A stretch of DNA of 64,000 nt from Paraburkholderia unamae. GTDB taxonomy: Bacteria; Pseudomonadota; Gammaproteobacteria; Burkholderiales; Burkholderiaceae. How positions within the stretch are numbered: the stretch's first letter is position 1; each line of letters begins with the position of its first letter. Shown here piece by piece: positions 8,181 to 17,183 of this stretch. The stretch is from the NCBI RefSeq assembly GCF_003268775.1, contig NZ_QLSU01000008.1, positions 1 through 64,000 of the forward strand. Direction: 5' to 3'. The notes beneath the pieces are model-generated. The model was not told the DNA's origin and ran no database searches. It saw only the letters and a list, made by a program, of their open reading frames with translations. A program made the position numbers and the translations under genes.

Positions 8181-9815
8181 TCAAGCCACGTCGCGCAGTT
8201 CCCGCCGCAGGATCTTGCCCACCGTCGATTTCGGCAACGCCTCCACGAAGCTCACCACGCGCGGCACCTTGTACGCCGCGAGTTGCTCGCGGCAATGTGC
8301 GATCACCTGTTCCGCGGTGAGCACGGCGTCGCGCGCGGGCACCACGAACACGCGCACGGCCTCGCCGCTGCGCTCGTCGGCCACGCCCACGCACGCGCAT
8401 TCGGCCACGCCCGGCAGCGCGGTCACGACCGCCTCGATTTCATTGGGGTAAACGTTGAAGCCCGAAACGAGGATCATGTCCTTCGAGCGGTCGACGATGC
8501 GCAAGAAGCCGCCCTCGTCGAACATCCCCACGTCGCCCGTGCGGAAGTAGCCGTCCTCGGTAAAGGCTGCGCGCGTGGCCTCGGGCTGGTTCCAGTAACC
8601 CTGCATCACCTGCGGACCCTTCGCGCAGATCTCGCCCGCCTCGCCCGGCGCGGCCTCCACGCCGTCGTTCATCAGCTTGACGTGCGTGGACGGCACCGGC
8701 AGACCCGTCGTGCCCGTGAAGCGCTCGATGCTGCCCGGATTGAACGAGAGCACCGGGCTCGTCTCCGACAACCCGTAGCCTTCGCGGATAAAGCCGCCCG
8801 TAATGGCCTGCCAGCGCGCCGATACCGTGGGAATGATGGCCGCGCCGCCGCCGCCCGCGAGGCGCAGGCGCGAAAAATCGACTTCGCCGATGCGAGGATG
8901 CGCAACGAGCCCCGCATAAAGCGTATTCACGCCCATGAAACTCGTAGGGCGCGCGGCCTTGAACACGTCGATCAGGTTGTCGAGGTCGCGGGCGTTCGCG
9001 ACGAGCCAGTTCTCCGAGCCGATCGAGAAGTAGGTGATGAGATTCACCGTGAGCGCGAAGATGTGATAGAGCGGCAGCGCCGTCACGACCACTTCTTCGC
9101 CGGGCGTCATGAAACCCGGCATGAAGGTCTTGAACTGCTCGACGTTGGCCACGAGGTTGCGATGCGTGAGCAGCGCGCCCTTCGAAAGGCCCGTGGTGCC
9201 ACCCGTGTACTGAAGAAAGAGCGGGTCGTCGCCGCACAACGCGGGCGGCTCGAACGGCAAGGCCGCGCCTTGCGCGAGCGCTGCCGCGAACGAGCCGGGC
9301 TGCGGGGCGCTCGCGCCATCTTCGCCACCCGCGTTCCCCAGGCCATCGGCTGCCCCGACACTCAGCACGGTCTTCACGGCCGTGTTCGCCTTGATCGCTT
9401 CGAAAGTGGGCAATGCGGCGTCGCACACCACGAGCGCCTGAGCGCCCGAATCGACCAGTTGATGCTGTAGCTCGCGCGGCGTATAGAGCGGATTGACGTT
9501 CACCTGCACCGCCCCCGCCCGCACGATGCCGATCAGCGCAATGGGAAACGCCAGCAGATTTGGCAACATCACCGCCACGCGATCGCCCTTCTTCACGCCC
9601 GCATGCTGGAGATACGCCGCGAAGTCGCGCGAAAGCCGGTCGACGTCGGCATAGCTAAGCACGGTGTCGCCCGCGCGCAAGGCGGGACGCTGGGCGTAGC
9701 GGCGCATCGCCTCGTCGAACAGATGGGCGAGCGACGGATGCACGTCGGGGTCGATGTCAGCGGGAATATCGCCGTAGCTGGCGAGCCAGGGGGCTTTCGG
9801 CACGTTCGTCTCCAT
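8181..9815 (-). CDS. Long-chain fatty acid-CoA ligase (FadD-like)
   Basis: A 544-residue adenylate-forming ligase that activates a carboxylic acid with ATP and CoA. The P-loop motif YTGGTTGLSKGALLTHRN, the YGLSETSP A5 motif, GYFRTGDVG and the hinge DRSKDMILVSGFNVYPNEIE are all present, and the catalytic Lys lies in PKSTVGKILRREL near the C terminus. This order and length match FadD. The ATG at 9815 is followed by a typical N-terminal KAPWLASYG start for Burkholderiaceae FadD proteins; the upstream Shine-Dalgarno sequence is weak. It is monocistronic and divergent from the phosphate transporter. The exact chain-length preference cannot be read. Confidence 0.9.
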   Translation of the reverse strand: METNVPKAPWLASYGDIPADIDPDVHPSLAHLFDEAMRRYAQRPALRAGDTVLSYADVDRLSRDFAAYLQHAGVKKGDRVAVMLPNLLAFPIALIGIVRAGAVQVNVNPLYTPRELQHQLVDSGAQALVVCDAALPTFEAIKANTAVKTVLSVGAADGLGNAGGEDGASAPQPGSFAAALAQGAALPFEPPALCGDDPLFLQYTGGTTGLSKGALLTHRNLVANVEQFKTFMPGFMTPGEEVVVTALPLYHIFALTVNLITYFSIGSENWLVANARDLDNLIDVFKAARPTSFMGVNTLYAGLVAHPRIGEVDFSRLRLAGGGGAAIIPTVSARWQAITGGFIREGYGLSETSPVLSFNPGSIERFTGTTGLPVPSTHVKLMNDGVEAAPGEAGEICAKGPQVMQGYWNQPEATRAAFTEDGYFRTGDVGMFDEGGFLRIVDRSKDMILVSGFNVYPNEIEAVVTALPGVAECACVGVADERSGEAVRVFVVPARDAVLTAEQVIAHCREQLAAYKVPRVVSFVEALPKSTVGKILRRELRDVA

Positions 9816-10115
9816 GAATTCAATGCGCGGCTTGTCGGCCTCGCGCCGCGCTTCATGCCATCGTACGGCTTCGATCGTCGCCGGAGAACTGGGAAAGCGG
9901 CTAAGGTGATTGTGAAAAGTCACAAAGACCGTGGGTGCGCCAGGACGTGCGACGTCACGTCCATATCTGATTCCGATCAATTGTGCGACACTGCGTCGTC
10001 TCGTTGGAATCGCCTTTGCGGCATTGCGACGCGGCATCGCGCCGCGCACGTTTGCTAACCCGCAAGCGCCGCGCCGAGGCGCTTCCCAAAGCGGATACAT
10101 CAGAGCCACGCTTTC
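9816..10115. promoter_or_regulatory. Divergent intergenic region with two small dyads (fadD-like / pit)
   Basis: A 300-base region between two divergent starts. TTGTGA-AAAG-TCACAA (9910-9925) is a 6-bp dyad, and GGACGTG/CACGTCC (9943-9949 and 9956-9962) is a 7-bp dyad with a 6-base spacer. Both are about 95-145 bases upstream of the ligase start and could be operator sites for either gene. No other element was recognised here. Confidence 0.35.
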
Positions 10116-11699
10116 ATGCCGGACATACCCTTGTCCCCCTACCGCGCGACGGACGCACGCCGCCGCGGCATTGGCATCGCCCTCTTTCTCGCCATCATCG
10201 CGGCGGGGGCGATCTACGTAATCGATCATCTCGTCGTCGACCTGCGCGCCGTGCGCGAAAGCTCCGCGCTGCCCTTCGTCCTGCTCGGGCTCGCGCTGCT
10301 CATCGCGCTCGGCTTCGAGTTCGTGAACGGCTTTCACGACACAGCCAACGCGGTCGCCACGGTCATCTACACGAACTCACTCGATCCGCATCTGGCCGTG
10401 GCCTGGTCGGGCGCGTGGAACTTCATCGGCGTGCTCGTTTCCAGCGGCGCGGTGGCGTTCGGCATCCTGCAACTGCTGCCCGTCGAGCTGATCCTCCAGG
10501 TCGGCAGCAGCGCGGGCTTCGCCATGGTGTTCGCACTCCTGATCGCCGCCATACTCTGGAATCTCGGCACCTGGTATTTCGGGCTGCCTTCATCCAGCTC
10601 GCATACGCTGGTGGGCTCGATCATCGGCGTGGGCATCATGAACCAGTTGATCAGCGGGCCTTCGGGCACGAGCGGCGTGGACTGGGATCAGGCGCTCGGC
10701 GTGGGCAAGGCGCTGCTGTTCTCGCCCGTGGTCGGCTTCGTCATGGCCGGGCTGCTGCTGCTCTCGCTCAAGCTGCTCGTGCGCGTGCCCGCGCTCTACG
10801 CCGAACCCGAACCGAACCGCGCGCCGCCGTTCTGGATCCGCGCCCTCCTCATCCTCACCTGCACGGGCGTGTCCTTCGCGCACGGTTCGAACGACGGGCA
10901 AAAAGGCATGGGCCTCATCATGCTGATCCTGATCGGCGTCGTGCCCACCGCCTACGCGCTCAACAAGGCCGTCACGCCAGAGGAAACCACGGCATTCGTG
11001 GTCGTGGCGCGCGAAGCGTCCGCCACGCTCGGCCGCTACGCAAACGGCGCGCCGCCGGAAAACGCGCGCGCCGAGGTCGAGGCGTTCGTGCGCACGCGCC
11101 AGCTCACGCCCGCCACGCTGCCCGCGCTGCGCCAGCTCACCGACACCATCGGCGACCAGGTGGCGCTTTCGGGTTCGATGGCCACCGTGCCCGACACGAT
11201 CGTGGATAACGTGCGCAACAACATGTATGTCGCAAGCGAAGCGATCCGCCTCATGCAGAAAGCAAAGGCGCCCGAGATGTCACCCGAGGACGCCAGGGTG
11301 CTCGACACGTTCCGCAAACAGATGGACCACGCAACCAAGTTCATTCCCACCTGGGTGAAGGTGGCCGTGGCCGTCGCGCTTGGCCTTGGGACCATGGTGG
11401 GCTGGAAGCGCATCGTCGTGACCGTGGGCGAGAAGATCGGCAAGCAGCATCTCACCTACGGTCAAGGCGCCTCGGCCGAGGCCGTGGCCATGGTCACGAT
11501 CGGCATGGCCGACGCCTACGGCCTGCCCGTATCCACCACGCACGTGCTCGCCTCGGGCGTGGCCGGCACGATGGCCGCGAACGGCTCGGGCCTGCAATGG
11601 GGCACCGTACGCAATCTCGTGCTCGCGTGGGTGCTCACACTGCCGGCGTCGATCGCGCTCGCGGCAGGGCTTTACTGGGTCTTCCGGCAGATTTTCTGA
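10116..11699 (+). CDS. PiT-family inorganic phosphate transporter
   Basis: A 527-residue inner-membrane carrier for phosphate (as metal-phosphate or with a cation). The duplicated PiT signatures are clear: GFEFVNGFHDTANAVAT at about 69-85 in the N-terminal repeat and GVSFAHGSNDGQKGMG in the second. A hydrophilic loop of about 110 residues (around residues 290-405) separates the halves. The C terminus carries GMADAYGLPVSTTHVLASG, the conserved third motif. The gene stands alone, and the length matches other proteobacterial PitA/PitB proteins. A low-affinity constitutive role is usual for the family. Confidence 0.93.
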   Translation: MPDIPLSPYRATDARRRGIGIALFLAIIAAGAIYVIDHLVVDLRAVRESSALPFVLLGLALLIALGFEFVNGFHDTANAVATVIYTNSLDPHLAVAWSGAWNFIGVLVSSGAVAFGILQLLPVELILQVGSSAGFAMVFALLIAAILWNLGTWYFGLPSSSSHTLVGSIIGVGIMNQLISGPSGTSGVDWDQALGVGKALLFSPVVGFVMAGLLLLSLKLLVRVPALYAEPEPNRAPPFWIRALLILTCTGVSFAHGSNDGQKGMGLIMLILIGVVPTAYALNKAVTPEETTAFVVVAREASATLGRYANGAPPENARAEVEAFVRTRQLTPATLPALRQLTDTIGDQVALSGSMATVPDTIVDNVRNNMYVASEAIRLMQKAKAPEMSPEDARVLDTFRKQMDHATKFIPTWVKVAVAVALGLGTMVGWKRIVVTVGEKIGKQHLTYGQGASAEAVAMVTIGMADAYGLPVSTTHVLASGVAGTMAANGSGLQWGTVRNLVLAWVLTLPASIALAAGLYWVFRQIF

Positions 11700-11720
11700 A
11701 CACGCCATGCGCGTGCGGCT

Positions 11721-12497
11721 TTAGCGGTGGCCGAATGCGGGCTTGCGCTTTTCGATGAACGCGCTCATGCCCTCATGCGCGTCTTCGCTCGCAAAGCGCG
11801 CATGCAACTGGCGGCGCTCGAAGCCGATCCCCTCGCTCAACGCGCCTTCGTAGGCGCGATTCACGCACTCCTTGATCGCCATGAGCGCGGGCAGCGAATA
11901 GCCCGCGATCGTCGCCGCGAGCGCCAACGCTGCGCCGCGCAATGCGTCGAGCGGCACGACACGCGAAACGAGGCCATAACGGTCGGCCTCCCCGGCATCG
12001 AGCACACGCGCGCTCAGGCACATGTCCATGGCCTTCGCCTTGCCGATGGCGCGCGGCAGGCGCTGCGTGCCGCCCGCGCCCGGCAGCATGGCGAGGCGCA
12101 CCTCGGGCAGCGCGAAGCGCGCGTTGTCGGCTGCGATGACGATGTCGCACGCGAGCGCCAGCTCGCAGCCGCCGCCCATGGCATGCCCGGCCACGGCGGC
12201 GATCACCGGCTTGCGCACGCGCCGGATGGTCTCCCAGTTGCGCGTGATGAAGTCGCTGCGGTAGACGTCCATATACGACCAGTGCGCCATCTCGGCAATG
12301 TCCGCCCCCGCCGCGAACGCGCGCTCGTCGCCCGTGATGACGATGGCGCCGATCGCGTCGTCGGCGTCGAGGCGCAGTAGCGCCTCGCCAAGCGCGTCCA
12401 TCAAGGCGTCGTTCAGCGCGTTCAACTGCTGCGGCCGGTTCAGCGTGAGCACGCCCACGCGCCCCGTCACTTCGACCCGAACCACCGGTTCACTCAT
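11721..12497 (-). CDS. badK: Cyclohex-1-ene-1-carboxyl-CoA hydratase (enoyl-CoA hydratase family)
   Basis: A 258-residue crotonase-fold enzyme. The two acid/base glutamates of the family are present at Glu112 (GGGCELALACD) and Glu132 (FALPEVRLAMLPGAGG), 20 residues apart as in classical hydratases, and the oxyanion-hole region GHAMGGG is intact. In this operon it should add water to cyclohex-1-ene-1-carboxyl-CoA to give 2-hydroxycyclohexanecarboxyl-CoA. ATG 12497 was preferred over 12527 because AAGGAG sits just upstream of it; the longer version would overlap the end of the ligase gene. The length equals that of the Rhodopseudomonas palustris BadK. Specificity is inferred from the operon. 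Confidence 0.82.
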   Translation of the reverse strand: MSEPVVRVEVTGRVGVLTLNRPQQLNALNDALMDALGEALLRLDADDAIGAIVITGDERAFAAGADIAEMAHWSYMDVYRSDFITRNWETIRRVRKPVIAAVAGHAMGGGCELALACDIVIAADNARFALPEVRLAMLPGAGGTQRLPRAIGKAKAMDMCLSARVLDAGEADRYGLVSRVVPLDALRGAALALAATIAGYSLPALMAIKECVNRAYEGALSEGIGFERRQLHARFASEDAHEGMSAFIEKRKPAFGHR

Positions 12498-12510
12498 CTT
12501 CGCTCCTTGT

Positions 12511-14178
12511 TTAGCACTGCCGTTCATCGATCTCGCGCAGCATGTCGCGCAAGCGGAACTTCTGCACCTTCCCTGCGGGCGTGGACGGCATGGCGTCGAG
12601 CACCAGCAGGCGCTCGGGCAAATACTGCACGGCGATACGGTGCGACTTGAGGAAATCGACGAGCGCAGGCAGATCGACCGCCTCGCCCGCTTTCGGCACC
12701 ACCACGGCGCAGGCGCGCTCGCCGAGACGCTCGTCCGCGTACGCGACCACGGCCACTTGCGCGATGGCCGGGTGCCGATAAAGCAGCGACTCGATCTCGA
12801 CCACGGGGATGTTCTCGCCGCCGCGAATGATCACGTCCTTGCTGCGTCCGCTGATGCGGATATAGCCGCGTTCGTCGATGTGCGCGAGGTCGCCCGTGTC
12901 GAACCAGCCTTCGTCGTCGGTGGCATTGAGGTGTGCGCGCTTGAGGTAGCCGCCGAACGCGGAGCACGCGCGTACGAAAAGCCGCCCCGCCACGTTCGGC
13001 GGCAGCGCACCGTCGTTCTCGTCCACCACCTTGACTTCCACGCCCGGCAACGGCGCACCGTCGGTCGTAAAGGCGCGCTCGTCATCGTCATCGAGGCCCG
13101 TGAGCGTCACCGCGCCGAGTTCCGTCATGCCCCAGGCCGAGACGATTTTCGCGCCCAACGCCCCGCGTGCGCGTTCGGCCAGGGCGCCCGGTATCGGCGC
13201 GCCCGCGCACAGAAACGTGCGCAGAGACGGCACCTGGGTTCCCGTTTTGAGCGCCGCGTTCGCCAGATCGCCGAGGAACGCCGTGGAGGCCATCGTGAAC
13301 GTCGCGCGCTCCCGAGCGATCAGGGCGAGCGCCGCCTCCGGCTGCCACACGTCTTGCAGCACGGCGCTCGCACGCAGCGCGATCGGCATCATCAGGCCGT
13401 ACATGAAGCCCGTTTGATGCGCCATGGGCGAAGCCATCAGCACGACGTCGTCGCCGCCAAGCCGCATGGCCCGTGCATAAGGCAGGATGTTCGAAAACAG
13501 CGTGTTCGCCGTGTGCATCACACCCTTGGGCTCGCCCGTCGTACCCGAGGTGTAAAGCAGTTGCGTCACTTCGTCGGGGCCGGGGCGGTGACGCGTGAGG
13601 ATCGCTTCGGCGTCGCTCGACGTTTCCCACCGCGGGCCGCTCAGCAGCGCCTCGAAGCTGTGGGGTGCGGCTCCGTTCTCATCGGTTGCGCCCACCACGA
13701 CAAGATGCCTCAACGACGGGATCTCGGGCTGGAGCGCTCGCAGCATGGCCTCGTAGTCGAAGCCGCGATAGCGCTTCGGCACGATCATCACCTTGCTGCC
13801 ACAGTGATTGAGCATGAATCTCAACTCGCGCTCGCGAAAGATCGGCATGAGCGGATTGAGCACCGCGCCAATGCGCGAGCACGCCAGATAAAGCAGTGTG
13901 AACTGCCACGCATTGGGCAACTGCATCGACACCACGTCGCCCTGTGTGACGCCCAGGCGCGCGAGTCCCACGGCGATGCGGTCCGCCATTTGCGCCATTT
14001 GGGCATAGGTGAAGCGCGTGGTCTGCCCGTCCTCGATCTGCACCGCCGTGAGCGCGATCTTGCCGGGGCATTCGGCCACGCAAGCGTCCAGCTCGTCGTT
14101 GATGGTGCGCTCCGGCCACCCGCGCCGCGTGTCCTCCCGCGCGCGGCGCGGCCCGATCAGTACCGCGTCGAACTCCAT
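12511..14178 (-). CDS. aliA: Cyclohexanecarboxylate-CoA ligase
   Basis: A 555-residue acyl-CoA synthetase. The ATP-binding loop LLYTSGTTGEPKGVMH, the adenine-site motif SAWGMTELG, the GWFDTGDLA motif and the hinge GRSKDVIIRGGENIPVVEIE are present, with the C-terminal catalytic Lys in STPAGKVQKFRLRD. In the ali/bad pathway AliA makes cyclohexanecarboxyl-CoA, the entry step for this operon. ATG 14178 follows CGGAGG. It sits between aliB (46-base gap) and badK (13-base gap), all on the minus strand. The assignment rests on the operon composition; by sequence alone it is a medium-chain or cyclic acid ligase. Confidence 0.85.
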   Translation of the reverse strand: MEFDAVLIGPRRAREDTRRGWPERTINDELDACVAECPGKIALTAVQIEDGQTTRFTYAQMAQMADRIAVGLARLGVTQGDVVSMQLPNAWQFTLLYLACSRIGAVLNPLMPIFRERELRFMLNHCGSKVMIVPKRYRGFDYEAMLRALQPEIPSLRHLVVVGATDENGAAPHSFEALLSGPRWETSSDAEAILTRHRPGPDEVTQLLYTSGTTGEPKGVMHTANTLFSNILPYARAMRLGGDDVVLMASPMAHQTGFMYGLMMPIALRASAVLQDVWQPEAALALIARERATFTMASTAFLGDLANAALKTGTQVPSLRTFLCAGAPIPGALAERARGALGAKIVSAWGMTELGAVTLTGLDDDDERAFTTDGAPLPGVEVKVVDENDGALPPNVAGRLFVRACSAFGGYLKRAHLNATDDEGWFDTGDLAHIDERGYIRISGRSKDVIIRGGENIPVVEIESLLYRHPAIAQVAVVAYADERLGERACAVVVPKAGEAVDLPALVDFLKSHRIAVQYLPERLLVLDAMPSTPAGKVQKFRLRDMLREIDERQC

Positions 14179-14224
14179 GTGCTGCCTCCGGTGGCGTGGA
14201 TGGAAACCTCGCAGGCGGCGCGCG

Positions 14225-15376
14225 TCATGCGGGCACCGCGTCGCGGCCCGCGCTCGCGCGCGCGATGATGGTCTTCATGATCTGCGCGGTGCCGTCGCCG
14301 ATCTGGAAGCCCAGCACGTCGCGCAGGCGCTGCTCCAGCGGCCCGCGGTCGTAGCCGCCGTGTCCGAACGAGAGCAGGCACTGGTGCACCACGTCGTAAG
14401 CGAGCTTGGGCCCCCACCACTTGCACATGGCCGCCTCGGCCGTATGCGGCAGGCCGCGGTCCTTGAGCCACAGCGTTTGCAGGCACAGCAGGCGCGCCGC
14501 TTCCACCTGGGTCGCGTACTCGGCGAGCGGGTGCGAGACGCCCTGGAACGCCGAAAGCGGTTTGCCGAACGCCTCGCGCTGCGCGACGTACGCCCAGGTT
14601 TCTTCGAGGCTCACGTTCGCCACCGCAAGCACCTGAAGGCCGATCAGCGCACGCGAGAAGTCGAAGCCCTGCATGACCTGGACGAAGCCCTTGCCCTCGT
14701 CGCCCAGCAGATGGTCCGCGGGCACGCGCACGTTCTCGAAGAAGATCGAGCCACGCCCAATGGCGCGCTGGCCGTGGCAGTCGAAGCGGTTGCGCGTGAT
14801 GCCGGGCAGATCCATCGGCACGAGCAACGCCGAAACGCCGCGCGCGCCGTCCTCCACGCTGCCGGTGCGTGCGAACACCACGGCGGCGTCGGCCTGATCG
14901 GCGGCCGAAATCGAGGTCTTTTCGCCGTTGAGCACGTAATGGTCGCCCACACGCTCCATCTTCAGGCGCAGGTTCGCGGCGTCCGAGCCGCCGCGCGGTT
15001 CCGTGAGCGCAATGGCGAGCAGCGCGCGGCCCTGGGTCAGACGTTCGAGCCACGGCCGCGCGATTTCAGGCGCGGCGTGCTGCGCGAGAATCTGCCCGTT
15101 GAGCGAGGCGAGCAGATTGATGTACGAGAGGCTCAGGTCGGCGCGTGCGATCTCTTCGTGAATCACGCCCGCGGCGAGGCAGCCCATCCCCTGGCCGCCG
15201 TACTGCTCCGGCAATTCCGGCGCGATGAAGCCCATCTCGCCCATTTCCCGCATGAGGCCGCGATCGAGCACGCGCGTCGCGTCGCGTTCGATGAAGCCGG
15301 GCGCGACGCGGCCCTGCGCGAAGCGCCGCGCGTGCTCGCCGAGCGCGGCGAGGTCTTCGTCGATATAGGGATTCAT
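14225..15376 (-). CDS. aliB: Cyclohexanecarboxyl-CoA dehydrogenase (acyl-CoA dehydrogenase family)
   Basis: A 383-residue FAD-dependent acyl-CoA dehydrogenase that would introduce the 1,2 double bond into cyclohexanecarboxyl-CoA and pass electrons to ETF. FAD/substrate motifs ALTEPRGGSDAANL (123-136) and LNGEKTSISAADQAD are intact. At the place where straight-chain enzymes have the catalytic Glu (EGT), this protein reads IGDGTAQIM, so Asp361 is the candidate base. ATG 15376 follows AAGGAGAC. The gene lies between badI and aliA in the operon. The Asp substitution supports a ring-shaped substrate, but that is an inference. Confidence 0.86.
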   Translation of the reverse strand: MNPYIDEDLAALGEHARRFAQGRVAPGFIERDATRVLDRGLMREMGEMGFIAPELPEQYGGQGMGCLAAGVIHEEIARADLSLSYINLLASLNGQILAQHAAPEIARPWLERLTQGRALLAIALTEPRGGSDAANLRLKMERVGDHYVLNGEKTSISAADQADAAVVFARTGSVEDGARGVSALLVPMDLPGITRNRFDCHGQRAIGRGSIFFENVRVPADHLLGDEGKGFVQVMQGFDFSRALIGLQVLAVANVSLEETWAYVAQREAFGKPLSAFQGVSHPLAEYATQVEAARLLCLQTLWLKDRGLPHTAEAAMCKWWGPKLAYDVVHQCLLSFGHGGYDRGPLEQRLRDVLGFQIGDGTAQIMKTIIARASAGRDAVPA

Positions 15377-15435
15377 GATGTCTCCTTGAATGAGCGCTTG
15401 ACTAATTCGTCATCCTGATCGTTATGAAGACGCGT

Positions 15436-16218
15436 TTATTTGGCGTACTTGCGGAACTCGGGTTTGCGCTTTTCCTGGAAGGCCTTGACGCCTTCCTTGG
15501 ACTCCTCGGTGTCGTAGTAGAGCTTGAGCGCGTACATGCCCATACCCGCGATGCCCGCCTGGTGCGCGGTGTCCATGTTGAACGAGCGCTTGGCGATGGC
15601 AATGGCCGTGGGGCTCTTTTCCATGATCTCGTCGCACCACTTCTGCACCTCGGCGTCGAGCTGGTCGTGCGGCACGACGGCGTTCACGAGGCCCATGGCC
15701 AGTGCCTCGGCGGCCGGATAACGGCGGCACAGATACCAGATCTCGCGCGCCTTCTTCTCGCCCACCACGCGCGCGAGAAACGCCGTGCCGTAGCCCGGAT
15801 CGACCGACCCCACCTTCGGTCCCGCCTGCGCAAAAACGGCTTTCTCCGAAGCGATGGTGAAATCGCAGATCGTGCACAGCACATTGCCGCCGCCCACCGC
15901 ATAACCCTGCACGCGCGCGATCACGGGCTTGGGCACATCGCGAATCGCCGTGTGCAGTTCTTCCATCGGCAGGCCGATCGTGCCGCGCCCGTCGTACTGG
16001 CCCGAGTGCGTGGACTGGTCGCCGCCCGTGCAGAACGCCTTCTCGCCCGCGCCCGCCAGCACGATCACGCCGATCTCGCGGTCGTAGCCCGCCTTGTTGA
16101 TGGCGTGAATCAGCTCGTCGCAGGTGCGGCCGCGAAACGCGTTCATTTTCTCGGGCCGGTTGATGGTGATCCATGCCGCGCCGTTGCGCACTTCGTACAG
16201 AATGTCTTCGTAGTTCAT
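15436..16218 (-). CDS. badI: 2-Ketocyclohexanecarboxyl-CoA hydrolase
   Basis: A 260-residue crotonase-superfamily enzyme of the MenB-like branch. It begins MNYEDILYEVRNGAAWITIN, has the oxyanion region QGYAVGGGNVL and the segment GSVDPGYGTAFLARVVGEKKARE, and ends KRKPEFRKYAK, a pattern shared by BadI and MenB rather than ordinary hydratases. BadI cleaves the ring of 2-ketocyclohexanecarboxyl-CoA to give pimelyl-CoA, after which beta-oxidation takes over. Length equals that of the R. palustris enzyme. No naphthoate/menaquinone genes are nearby, which argues against MenB. It is the second gene of the operon. Confidence 0.92.
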   Translation of the reverse strand: MNYEDILYEVRNGAAWITINRPEKMNAFRGRTCDELIHAINKAGYDREIGVIVLAGAGEKAFCTGGDQSTHSGQYDGRGTIGLPMEELHTAIRDVPKPVIARVQGYAVGGGNVLCTICDFTIASEKAVFAQAGPKVGSVDPGYGTAFLARVVGEKKAREIWYLCRRYPAAEALAMGLVNAVVPHDQLDAEVQKWCDEIMEKSPTAIAIAKRSFNMDTAHQAGIAGMGMYALKLYYDTEESKEGVKAFQEKRKPEFRKYAK

Positions 16219-16270
16219 GATCGATGCCTTTACTGTTTCGTCGTCACTATGCGTAGGGAGCGCGGGCGCG

Positions 16271-17038
16271 TCAGCCCGCCATGGTCAGGCCGCCCGACAC
16301 GCTCAGGACCTGCCCCGTGATATAGCCCGCGTCGTCGCTTGCGAAGAACACGATGGCGCCCGGCAAGTCGTCGGGCTGGCCGATGCGGCCGAGCGGAATG
16401 GAACGCTGGAACGCTTCGAGCAGCTTTTCCGGATTGCCCGCGCCTTCCTTGTACTCGGCAAAGAGCGCGGTGTCGGTCGGGCCCGGACACACCACGTTCA
16501 CCGTGATGCCGTGGCGCGCATGCTCGCGCGCGATGGTCTTGGAAAACGCCACGAGGCCGCCCTTGCACGCAGCATAGACCGCTTCGCCCGAGGAGCCCAC
16601 GCGCGCCGCATCGGAAGCGATGTTGATGATGCGGCCGCGCTTGCGCTCGACCATGCGGGGCAGCATCGCGTGATGCATGTGCAGCGCGCCCGTGAGATTG
16701 ATGTCGATGAGCTTCGCCCACTGCGCCGGCTCCGTCTTCGTGAACGGGCGGAACACATCCCAGCCCGCGTTGTTCACGAGCACTTCCACGGGGCCGAGTT
16801 CGGCTTCGGCTTGCGCAAGCGCCGTATCCACTTCGGCGCGGTTCGTGATGTCGCAGCGCAACGCGAGCGCCCGGCCGCCTTTTTCGTGGATATCGTCGGC
16901 CACTTTCAGCGCGGCTTCGAGCGAGAGATCGAACACCGCCACGCGCGCGCCCTCGGCCGCGAAGCGGCGGCAGGTCGCCCCGCCGATGCCGCCGCCGCCG
17001 CCCGTCACCACGACCGTCTTGCCTTCGAGTTTTCGCAC
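16271..17038 (-). CDS. badH: 2-Hydroxycyclohexanecarboxyl-CoA dehydrogenase (SDR)
   Basis: A 255-residue short-chain dehydrogenase. The Rossmann motif TGGGGGIG is at 12-19, NNAG at 89-92, and the catalytic set is Asn114, Ser142, Tyr155 and Lys159. Asp37 after beta-2 suggests NAD rather than NADP. It should oxidise 2-hydroxycyclohexanecarboxyl-CoA to the 2-keto form that BadI opens. The start codon is GTG at 17038, with GGAGGA six bases upstream; a nearby ATG is out of frame. It is the first gene of the operon and is divergent from badR. The 255-residue length equals R. palustris BadH. Confidence 0.92.
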   Translation of the reverse strand: MRKLEGKTVVVTGGGGGIGGATCRRFAAEGARVAVFDLSLEAALKVADDIHEKGGRALALRCDITNRAEVDTALAQAEAELGPVEVLVNNAGWDVFRPFTKTEPAQWAKLIDINLTGALHMHHAMLPRMVERKRGRIINIASDAARVGSSGEAVYAACKGGLVAFSKTIAREHARHGITVNVVCPGPTDTALFAEYKEGAGNPEKLLEAFQRSIPLGRIGQPDDLPGAIVFFASDDAGYITGQVLSVSGGLTMAG

Positions 17039-17111
17039 TGTGATCCTCCATGGGTTTGCGGGGTACCATTGACGCCTTCGACGCTCACACCCTCTCGGCC
17101 TCGCCTCAAAT

Positions 17112-17131
17112 TACGTCAACATATTGACGTA
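17112..17131. promoter_or_regulatory. Probable BadR operator: perfect 8-bp inverted repeat
   Basis: TACGTCAA (17112-17119) and TTGACGTA (17124-17131) are exact reverse complements around the spacer CATA. The site lies midway between the badH and badR starts, about 75 bases from badH and 53 from badR. A TATACT hexamer (17130-17135) overlaps its right edge and could be the badR -10. MarR proteins bind 16-22-bp dyads of this form, so repression of both directions is likely. Confidence 0.75.
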
Positions 17132-17183
17132 TACTAGGTAACACCCAGAGCGATGACAAGCGCGGAAGCACCAGGAGAAACCC

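Noticed and set aside
12298..14268. 656-codon frame antisense to aliA
   Set aside because: Antisense shadow of a gene with intact adenylation motifs.
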